From NCBI GenBank assembly GCA_965153355.1, contig OZ231127.1, positions 74,462,001 to 74,526,000 on the forward strand: 64,000 bases of DNA. The letters are read 5' to 3'. The DNA comes from Flaccisagitta enflata (Eukaryota > Chaetognatha > Sagittoidea > Aphragmophora). The notes below the pieces were generated by a model, which saw only the letters and a program-made list of their open reading frames with translations, was not told the origin of the DNA and searched no databases. Shown here piece after piece: positions 52,733-64,000 of this stretch. Numbering within the stretch: the first letter of the stretch is position 1; each line of letters starts with the position of its first letter. The position numbers and the translations under genes were made by a program.

Positions 52733-54684
52733 AGATCGCGAGGCACAAGTATTTGTGTAAACTCGGCCTTTTTTTCATCTTTTACTTTGTGCGTTTAAAA
52801 GTGTGACACTGGAATTTCATCCTTTTTTGTTTTCAACTGAGAAAAAAAGGCGGATATGTGTACCTGGCTGATTAGGAATGTATGAATGAACGTTTTTGAT
52901 GAATGAACATTTTAATGAAAGTGAATGAAGGTGAGTGAAAGTGAACGAAAGTGGGAAGGAGATAAGAAGAAAGATTGAAGCCAGGATCGGCAGTTTTGCG
53001 CGGTTTTGACATTTACGCAATAGACTGACAGACCAACCAACCGACCAATTGAGGGATAGGCATGACTTCTTATACACACATAAAGATAAAGTCAAATTAA
53101 GCTTAGCCTAACTTTTTTTCTAATCAATGCATCAAAACGCTCCAAAATTAAGAACGTTGTAGTTATTTCACTAGTAGCTATCTCTATCTCATTTGAAGGC
53201 TTCAGAAAAAACATGTGTGGTTAGAAGTTTGGTAAAACAACCTTTTTTACCGGGCACGCTCTTTTCCTGTCGGGCTCGCTAAAATTTTGGGGGGCGTGCC
53301 CGGCGTGCACGCTAAGAAGAAATACTAATTTCAGGCCTGAATATGCCCCATCAGGACGTCTGGAAATTCACCCCTGTGTCCTACAGAACATCGACCCTTT
53401 GGGGCCGCTGCCCTGCTGTCACTCCACTACTTCACTCGATCACTCCAAGCAGGGTATCGGGTACCGCTGACCATGTGCGATCCTTGGATGACTAGTTTGT
53501 CGTTGACTTCTTCGAATGACGAAATCGGTTGAAATACTGATTTCTGAGCAATACGGCAACCGCCAGACCAAATTACAGCCCTGCCCACCGGCATTCTGCC
53601 CCTCCCCACCTACATGGCTGCCCCTGCCCATCCGCTAGCGACTTCTTCTCTGGCCTTGTTTGTTAGTTATTTGTTGTTTGCCTTGTAGATTTTTTGCATT
53701 TTAAAGACATGACACATAAACCGTTTAATACACTCACTGAAAAAAGACTTGGTTAAGCGTCAACTCACAAGAGTACAAGTCAAGGTTCTTTTTGATCATT
53801 CTTTGCTTCTTTCAAAGGCACCTCTCCCGCAAGACTGCCCTCACCTTCTGGATGGAACCCGACTTCAAATCACGCCTCCATCACCAACCCTTCCTCGAAA
53901 CATCTCGCTGGCGACTCGTCCGCCTCCAATTTACGCGTTCCAAATACAGACAATGCGGCGGCGCTGCCCTTACCAGACACAGCATTCAACGGCGACAGCA
54001 ACGACGCCGGTAACAACATCAGCAACAACAGCAATGGCGCCAGGATGTTGAGATCGCGGACTCCGAGCGCCAATAACGCCACGTTGGCGCCGGTCAGACC
54101 GCCATCCGGCAACTTGGCGCTGCAATGTCTGACGCCGCAGCAACGCGAAGCGGCAGCAGCTGCAGCAGCAGCAACAACAACTGCCGGGAGATCAGGACTT
54201 AACGCAGACCCTCTTCATCATCAACAACAACAGCAACAGCAACCACAACCATTTTCGCAGCAGAGGACCCAGTTGAGAGACGCATGGGGTGCACCCACGA
54301 CGCCTACGGTGCCCAGGACGCGCTCGGGAAAACAACAACACAGACAGAGAATCGGATCGGCCAGTAATAACAATGATAACAACAACAACAATAACAACAG
54401 CAACAACCACAGGCATCGCGCCTCACCATCCAATAACAATAACAGCAGTGGCAACCACAATATGCACAACGTAGACTCTTCGACCACTCATCTGCCGCTT
54501 CTGCCGCCACGAGGAGGAGGAGGAGGTGGAGGCAGTGGCGGTGGAGGTGGTGGTGGCGGAAGTGGTGGAGGGGGAGGAGTGGGAGGAGTGACAAACACTC
54601 TGAAAACAACAAAACATCGAAAAGGAACTTCGGAAGAACCTGAATCTGGCATCGCGGATGTCGGTGAGTCTTGCCGTTTTTTGG

Positions 54685-54761
<77 letters not shown>

Positions 54762-54810
54762 GCTGTTGTAATTGTTGTTGTTGTGGTTTTTGTTGTCGTT
54801 TTGTTGTAGC

Positions 54811-54904
<94 letters not shown>

Positions 54905-54915
54905 CCTGTTGTCCC

Positions 54916-54991
<76 letters not shown>

Positions 54992-56690
54992 GGTATTATT
55001 GCTGTTGATTAAATGAAAGAATTGAACATCACTCAAAATTCTTGAGCCAGACTTGAAAAATATCTGCGTCGGAAACCTGATTTGCATAATGAAGTGAATA
55101 CATTCACGGACTTTCTAAGTCTCAAAATAAAAACTTTGGAAACTGTCACTGAAACTGGGGTACATTATTACAATGCATTTGAGGCAGAAAAGATAATATG
55201 AGAATTCAAACGTAGACATCTTTTTCTAACTCAGCGTCTAAGGTTGACTCCTCTCATTTCCGAACCGATCGATCCTTATAAGTTATAAGATATGCTATCG
55301 CAGAAATGCAATCTAACAAAATGCATGGTCTTCTTATTCCGAGCTGTCGTTTCCTCTGTAGCTCAGAACTAAACAAAGAAGCTAGGTCTTCAGGGATAGG
55401 ACAAGCATGATCGTTTAATTATCGACCCGTGGCCGGTCGGTTACACGATTTGCGCAGCACCTACCCACTAAGCTCTTTTATGTAAAGATGATTGTTGTTT
55501 TGAAGAGTTGATTAAGATGGTTCTTCATTACCAATAAAGGCGGCTAATCGCCGTAGGAAAAAAGTCGTAAATGCTGAGAGAAAAAAAGAGAGTTGCTGAC
55601 AGGTGGACAGGGGCATCCAACAAGTTTTTCCACTTTTCCACTCGGATGGCCAAACGGGCCAACAGTCCGATGGATGGACTGATGGACAAAGTCTCTCATA
55701 GAGTCCCGAGTTGAAATGAGAGATAGACTGTGCTGCCAGGATGCACAATTATCACCTGGGACATTTCAAAGTTCAAATAGACTTCAACTAACTCGATTCC
55801 GCGTTTTTGGGAAAAATGCGAAAAATGCGGAAAAATAAAAAAAGATTTAAAAAATCATAGCTCCAAGACTATCAATTGTACAGAATTCTGCTTGGCGTCA
55901 TCTGAAAGAGGAGAATTAGCTTTTTCTTAGCTATTAATTTCATGGGTAGTACCATTCGGCCCCAAAAAATGATCAACTTCCTCAAACCACTCATGAGAAA
56001 AAGGGAAAATCGATTTCCGCGGTAGGTCTCAAAAAGCCGAAGGTATTCTTCGACTTTTTTCCAAATAAAAAAGCCAAAAACTTGTTGTTGTAGTTGTTGT
56101 TGTTACTGTTATTGTTGTGGTTGTTGTTTTTGTTGTTGTTTGTTTTCTTAATTGTTTATTTTGTTTTTGTTGTTGTTGTTGATTTATTAGTGGTTGTCGC
56201 TGTTGTTCCTCTATCTTTTAGACGCGTCATCGGTTTTCTAAAAGAGGGTCGATCCGTTAGCCATTCCATTTGTGGGTCCATCAGTCAATCAGTCAATCCG
56301 TCAGTATGTCCGTTACGCCTCTTCTGAAATAACGCTAATGACGCATCGAGTCTCCTGGATGGTCTTGTTGTTGCTGTTCTGAGTGTTGACCCTTCGTCAG
56401 TAGAAATATCATTATTATCAACATCTGTAGGCAAATTATGACACCCGAAGTCTTAACATCTTACATCTTCCAATTAAGGTTCGTTGGCCGTGGAAGGCGG
56501 AGACGCGGCCTCAGACTCCTCCAACGAAGGAGAAAGAGAAAAACGCATCATTGAATGGCTCATCCAAGTCGAAAACTCAAAATCAAATCACGCCAATTCT
56601 AAATCTAATTTACATGCAGAAAATAACAGACTCACAACCAGAAATCAAAGCCAAACAAACTCCATTCACATTGTCTATGATGGAGACTGA
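51745..56690 (+). CDS. Low-complexity protein, three exons, 443 residues
   Basis: Exons 51745-52018, 53818-54663 and 56479-56690 join in phase 1 each time. The start MDRRGRGQRPESQGSLPPIS follows two duplicated upstream starts. Residues about 36-56 are Gly/Ser-rich; the middle has Ala (8), Gln (7), Asn and His runs and a second Gly/Ser block. Better-conserved-looking pieces are SGNLALQCLTPQQREA and, in the last exon, SSNEGEREKRIIEWLIQVEN, a charged then helical stretch. No known domain was recognised; disorder suggests a scaffold or regulatory protein, which is only an inference. Intron 1 contains a hAT-like element and minisatellites; intron 2 opens with a GTT microsatellite 18 bp after its donor. 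A GA microsatellite starts 8 bp after the stop. It could continue into the downstream gene only if the stop at 56688 is avoided; I think they are separate. Confidence 0.6.
52025..52397. repeat. Minisatellite element, TTTGCCCTCCAGACCTCAAA type
   Basis: Starts with TTGGGCAGCGGCCCCAAAG and GTCCGTCC, then 18-22 bp units; continues beyond the hAT-like insertion as CACCCCTGTGTCCTACAGAA and TTTGGGGCCGCTGCCC (53345-53420), so the MITE split it. Confidence 0.65.
52398..53339. mobile_element. hAT-like MITE with exact 8-bp target duplication, copy 3
   Basis: Ends CAGGCCTGAAAATAG and CTAATTTCAGGCCTG; flanks AATATGCC at 52390-52397 and 53340-53347 are identical. Inner palindromes of GCGTGCCCGGCGTGCACGC type occur near both ends (52415-52490, 53255-53315). 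It carries an ATTC/TTTC microsatellite (52655-52732). It lies in intron 1 of the low-complexity gene. Confidence 0.85.
54682..55000. repeat. GTT microsatellite
   Basis: Over 90 GTT units with few interruptions, just inside intron 2 of the low-complexity gene. Confidence 0.97.
55001..56478. other. Intronic stretch without further exons
   Basis: A small GTT-rich patch (56083-56210), then GATCCGTTAGCC and related family fragments (56225-56330). Nothing else recognised. Confidence 0.45.
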
Positions 56691-56694
56691 GTGT

Positions 56695-56697
<3 letters not shown>

Positions 56698-56740
<43 letters not shown>
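56698..56740. repeat. GA microsatellite
   Basis: About 21 GA units directly after the stop codon at 56690. Confidence 0.95.
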
Positions 56741-56747
<7 letters not shown>

Positions 56748-56984
56748 TAGTCATCATTTTTTCCGCTTCTCTGTAATTGCTCAATGAACGAATTTATAAA
56801 TACGCTTTTACTAAAAACTTTTCTTCTTGAATCATAGGAGGAAAAAACAATCGATATCATTTATCATGACATGTTTTCTTTGGCAAGACGTGTATGAGTG
56901 AAAAAGAAACGAAATGGTTCACTTCTTTATTGTCTATCATCCTAAACTCAGAGAATTGACAGCATTTTCTTAAAATGAATGTTT

Positions 56985-57712
56985 TGTTTGGGTGCTTCAC
57001 ATAGCAAAAGTTTGGAGCAGACCTTCACCCTTCTTAGGTAATATAGAGGAACGTTTTTGTTTGTTTTTTATTTTTTTCATCTTTCATTTTTGTTTTGGCC
57101 TTAAAGTTTCCACAGAAATCCAAAAAATCAGCAAAATCCTGTGTAGTTTTGTTACAAAAAAAAACAATTACTTGTTTCAGAAATTCATATTTATAAGAAT
57201 GGACTAAAATATTAGAAGTGGAGTGAGAGCAGGGCAGCGGCCCCAAAGGGCCAATGTCCTGTAGGACACAGGGGTGAATATCCATACGTCCTGAGAGGGC
57301 ATATTTGAGGCCTTAGTGGCAATTTTCCATGATATTCAATGACAATTTGCATTTTTTCAATTACTTGTCAATTTGCCATGATATTTAATAGGAATTTTAC
57401 ATTTTTTTTAGTATTCATCAGTTTTCATCTTATTCAATGGGAAACATGCATTTCTTTGCTTTTTTTGTAAATTTTCCATGTTATTTGATGGGAAGTTTGC
57501 ATTTTAACTATTTCCCATGTTATCCAATGGGAATTTGAGGCATGAGTAGCTTTGGGGGGGGGGATGGACGTACAGATAGATGGACAGACGGACGGACAGA
57601 CGGACATATGGAAATTCACCCCTGTATCCTACAGTACATCGGCCCTTTGGGGCCGTTGCCCAAAAAGGGTGAAAAGAAACAATCAACTTTTGCTATGTGA
57701 AGCCCCCAAATG
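56985..57712. mobile_element. MITE-like element carrying a nested minisatellite element
   Basis: Ends TTTGGGTGCTTCACATAGCA and TGCTATGTGAAGCCCCCAAA match those of 35030-35575, as does the internal AGCAAAATCCTGTGTAGTTT (reversed). At about 57218-57672 it contains a GGCAGCGGCCCCAAAGGGCC-to-GGCCCTTTGGGGCCGTTGCC element with TTTCCATGATATTCAATG units. Confidence 0.6.
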
Positions 57713-59067
<1,355 letters not shown>

Positions 59068-59163
59068 CGATTTCCGTTACATTTTATGTGGCGTTAGCAG
59101 CAGCCATCAGCTATTGGTAGAAAAATCCTTTAGGACTCAGTCATCATTTCTCCATGATCTAAT

Positions 59164-62100
59164 ATGAGAGATGCACGAGGCAATACCGCAACTCGGGTAT
59201 GTTTCAGCTTAAAACTCATTGCACGTGACATAAATTGTTAACAAATACCCAAATAGAATTGCAAATTTTATGTTATAGAAATTCGAAAACTTGGCTTGAT
59301 TTAGAGCTTGGTGTTAATCAGTTCCTAATCAAAGTTGGCACCCTGTATCTCCTAGTATCTCCTAATTCAGACTTGATCCGAATTCTCTTGACTTTTAATG
59401 TTTCAACCAATTTAATTTACATCAACTTATTGTTCAGGAACGCGACTGTCAACGGGCCAAAATAAACGTTATTGGCACAACTCAAGCTTCGAGGGAGATC
59501 TCAAGAACTCCTGCTCGTTGGAATCGTTCGCCATCATCCTCCAAATGCTTTTCATCACCATCAGATGAAACATCAGGAACTCCTGTACTATTATTATCAA
59601 GGTCCTCCTCATCAACTGCCGATTATTCATCATCCAATTCTGATCCCTCGTCATCATCTTCCATGAACACTTCTTCATCTGCGCCTCCCATTTCTGCATC
59701 TGCCTGCTCATCATCAACGTCTTCCACATACTCTAGCCAACACACGCCCACCAACACACCCGACCAATCCACCATGAATCGTCTCTTAGTCCGCCGTCAG
59801 TCATCCCCCGTTATGAGTTCCATCTCCGCTCAGTGTCCCATCGCCAATTCCCAGGGCGTCCATGTAACGGGATCATCATCGAGTTCCACGATGGAATCAA
59901 GCAGAAAACAAAAAGGGAAATGTTCAATCAATGATATGGACGTGCAGTGTTCCCAACTTCCAACTCCTCCAGTTCTGGATGCCCCCCAAAAACAGAACTC
60001 AGAAATGGAGAATTTCTCTCACAGTCAGACAATGGATATAAACGACTCGGAAAGCGTGGGGACAAAAATCGATGCCCCATACATCAAGAAAGAAGAACAA
60101 TGTCTTGTTCAAAACGACATTTTTCCCCTGTCCACAAAAGGGGAACCAACCGGAAATAAACCAACAATGAGTCCATACCCGGAAAGTTCCCGTCTGCCGA
60201 TAGCTTCTCCACAGCAATCTTCTTCTCCACTACAGAGTCCTCACCACCGTCCGTCCTTACAAACAAGCCCCGTTTCCAGTCCTGCAGACTCTGGCTACGG
60301 AAGCCAAAAGTTGGGGATTTACTTGAGTCCACCGTCGTCTCCAATTTTGAACACTCCAAAAAATTCTTCCTCTCCTCAAAGAGAGTTGTCTGTCAAGGAT
60401 AGTCCGGAGATAAGGCAGCAGTTGGAAAGAAAGTTTCCTATTTTGGCTCAACTAGAGCTTCTATGTCAAAAAGATACAAAGCAGCTCATGGAAATGCTCA
60501 ATAAATTGAATCTACAAGTCAAAAATGAGGAAAGCATCGAAATGTTGGCAAGCCTGATGAAGAATGGATTCCTCTCGAAGAACGTCTTTCAAAAACTGTA
60601 CGATGAGAATCGCATCGGTGATGAATCTTTCTTCATTGAGTTACATCGCTTGAAGGAAGAAAGACAGATTTTTCTCGCTGTCAACCAAGACAAGATGAAG
60701 AAGATTTTCAAAGTCAATCAGGGCTGGTATTTCATACCGGCCATGGCATCAAGTATGCCCAAGGATATGGACGAAGCGCTTGAGGAAAAAACTCCAGACT
60801 ATCACATGGTCTTCCATGTGAATCACGAATCGGAGAAACTGGTCTACTGGATGGCGAGTATTCTTCATGAATTTTGCACAGCATCCACCATCGTTATTTC
60901 CAAACGTGAATGCCGTGGGTCAGTTGGACAGTTACAAGTTCAAATAGTGATTCAACCCGAGAGGCGATGCGGGATTTTCATACATCACGACAAAGAAGAA
61001 AAGTCTCAGAATCACGCGATGATTCTGCTGGAAGGTGTAAAAGCCGCCGTTACCAAAAATTCACCATTGAGCCTTTACCTGACGTATTCACACACTGAAG
61101 AAGGAACTAGTCTCCTTGATGGTTGGGTCAGACAAGATGAAGCCAATCTACAGGAAAATTGCCGACAAGCATTTTCCCGAGTCCAGAAGACGATGAATGA
61201 CGATGCGCAAATGAACAGCGGCAGATTTGGCACGACTCAAAACCTTATGATGGCACGCACAAGCGGGGGAGATGAGAATGCCAATGGAAATTGCACCCCC
61301 TCTTTATCCTCTCATGGCTCTTCCGATTCCGGATTTGACTCACCGGATTCCATTCCCAACCTAACATCCGGCATTTTGTCATCCAACTCTTCCAACATTC
61401 TGCCGAATGAATCACCAGCAGATCCACAGAAGAAAAAACGCAAAACCAGCTTGGAGGAGGAGGAAGGAAGTGGAAACTCAGGCGGCAAATCTCTGTTGGC
61501 AGGTGCCGTCGATGGATCGATGATAGAGAGTGAAGGAAACAGCATCGAGGAAATGTTGCATATCAAAAAGTTCATGAAAGATCCATCCTTGGCATACTTG
61601 GCGTTCCCAAATTTGGGAGGTATGCATTTCCTTGGAAATGGAATTTTGATCGAATTCAGTCCATTTTGCAAGAGGGGCCTTCTCTTAACGGCTAAACATG
61701 TGTACGAAAAGGTCGACAGAAATACCAATGTGAAACTGTTTTTCCCAAATGCCCGACAACAAGACCTGGAAGACATATACATAATCATTCCCACGCCAGT
61801 AGTAGACTCTGCGCCAGACGATTTGGACTACGCCGTGTTAATGATTCAATCGAGAAGAGTAGAAGCTCCAGAATTGCAAGCGCTTGTTTACGAATTGCCA
61901 ACATCGGATGAAGAGAGGGATTTTTTGTGGAGCAAATGGCATCGTTTGACTGTCGTTGGTTTCTGCGACAAAGGCCCGGACACTCAACCCATAATGCGAC
62001 AGTTTGATTGCCCATATCTGGCCAGAATCCCCAAATACATCTCGATGATGATCCGAGATGAAAGCGATTTACCAATGGATCGCTCAGAGTTTGGTCATCT

Positions 62101-62518
62101 TTTGCAAAATAGTCAACTTATGGAAAATGCCCAATATCAACAGGAATTGGTGACAGAACGTTGCTGCAATTCACGTGACAAAGAAGAGGCGATTGGCGTC
62201 GTTAGAGACATAGTGGAAAGTGCAAGGAAGCTGTTTGGTAACGATCCCACGCAAATCAAAAGCGAGATCACGTCACAGTTGACCATGTTGCTCCACAAAG
62301 ACCGCTTCATCATGAAAAACAATGGCCCGAGTTGGGGAAACAGCGGAGGCCTGGTCATGGATCCAAGTTTAACTGGGGGAGCAGCGGGAATCTTCCTGTG
62401 CGGGTATCCAGAACCTGGCCCAGAACTTTTTAATGGATTTGAGGCGAGACACTTCAAATGTCTGCAGGGATTAAAGTGGAGCTCCATAAATTGGAGCAGA
62501 GTTGAGATCATTGATTAA
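59164..62518 (+). CDS. Large protein with C-terminal trypsin-fold serine-protease-like domain
   Basis: Two coding exons, 59164-59196 (MRDARGNTATR) and 59438-62518, both phase 0; 1,037 residues. The first ATG lies in an exon with an acceptor at 59067 and an in-frame stop upstream, so it is a likely start. Residues 12-250 are Ser/Pro-rich and probably disordered. Around 330-440 is a helical region (LLCQKDTKQLMEMLNKLNLQ, LKEERQIFLAVNQDKMKKIF), then a globular region (VGQLQVQIVIQPERRCGIFI). The C-terminal third shows the protease signature: His765 in LLTAKHVYEK, Asp808 in DDLDYAVLMI and Ser980 in WGNSGGLVMD. No signal peptide, so it probably acts inside the cell. The 172-residue gap between Asp and Ser is much longer than in trypsin. 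The exact family is not recognised; activity is inferred from the triad only. CAA repeats begin about 50 bp after the stop. Confidence 0.85.
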
Positions 62519-62567
62519 GAAAAATGTTTGAAGATTAGGATGGGGAGAAAAAAATAACTTTTACTGA

Positions 62568-63640
<1,073 letters not shown>

Positions 63641-63874
63641 TTCCCCCGCCGCCATAACTGCCGCCTTGTGATGCAATGGGATTTCAACGTGAAATTTTTT
63701 ACAACATCAACAACACCAATAACAGCATTGCATTATTGATAATGAAGACAAAAAAAGAGCGAGAGCATCCAAAACACTCGACAATTACAAGAGAAACACC
63801 AAAACAAAAAATCATCCCTTGTCCCAACGTCATCACTCATGAGCGATACAAAAACATCTAGTGCATATGACAGC

Positions 63875-64000
63875 AAATCTTTAGTCGCGTGCTACGCGAC
63901 CCTGTACCTCGCTATATCCATCCGTCTGTCCATCCATACCAAATACCTAAGTGACTTTCTCTATCAGTGCCCCTTCCCACCCACATGCAACTACGGTAAC
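63875..64000 (-). repeat. Family A repeat, reversed and cut by the window edge
   Basis: TTAGTCGCGTGCTACGCGAC then CCATCCGTCTGTCCATCCAT and TCAGTGCCCCTTCCCACCCA, the reversed order of the 48.4-kb copies. Confidence 0.7.

Noticed and set aside
55330-55460. tRNA-like A-box (TGTAGCTCAG) near 55352
   Set aside because: No matching B-box (GGTTCGANTCC) at the right distance and no cloverleaf could be drawn.
59068-59196. Reading exon 59068-59196 as coding throughout, to fuse the low-complexity and protease-like genes
   Set aside because: All three frames contain a stop before the donor at 59197, and the previous gene ends in its own stop at 56690. Splicing from a weaker donor at 59117 (GTAGAA) would keep a frame open, but it has less support.

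Overview
This is eukaryotic, invertebrate-animal DNA. Genes are split by GT-AG introns, and the recognisable products are metazoan: a TNF-family ligand, a thyroglobulin type-1 (Tg1) domain protein and a C2H2 zinc-finger gene. Most of the window is repeats: very long CT/GA, CA, GTT/CAA, GAA and GAAT microsatellites, CCGT/GGAC tetranucleotide tracts, 20-bp minisatellites arranged as inverted arms, and many short non-autonomous DNA transposons. I could not place the species. Exon coordinates were read by eye from splice motifs and codon phase, without alignments.

Layout. 1-5.1 kb: mariner-like and hAT-like MITEs, a long inverted repeat, and decayed copies of an exon-plus-hairpin unit. 5.6-10.1 kb (+): a compact three-exon TNF-superfamily ligand. 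10.1-24.4 kb: mostly minisatellite and foldback repeats, interrupted at 17.55-19.21 kb by five near-identical 323-bp units, each carrying an apparent 117-nt exon on the minus strand. 24.5-33.4 kb (-): the last seven exons of a gene with a Tg1 domain, a short helical repeat, an Ala/Asp/Glu-rich region and a 37-residue Asp run. A broken zinc-finger gene (27.6-29.2 kb, +) lies antisense in one of its introns. 33.4-38 kb: repeats and plain AT-rich DNA.

38.2-44.6 kb (+): the most striking gene, a secreted, cysteine-free protein of about 1,599 residues. It has ten ~141-residue helical repeats in one uninterrupted exon, preceded by a diverged founder copy split over three exons. 50.3-50.7 kb (-): the last two exons of a putative metallophosphoesterase (GHDH motif). 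51.7-56.7 kb (+): a three-exon low-complexity protein (Gly/Ser, Gln, Asn, Ala runs). 59.2-62.5 kb (+): a 1,037-residue protein ending in a trypsin-fold serine-protease-like domain with His, Asp and Ser in place. Its 3' side runs into about 1 kb of CAA repeats.

No operon logic applies; the genes look independent. Recurrent themes are duplication of exons or domains and use of CT microsatellites as polypyrimidine tracts at 3' splice sites. No tRNA, rRNA, CRISPR or phage feature was found.
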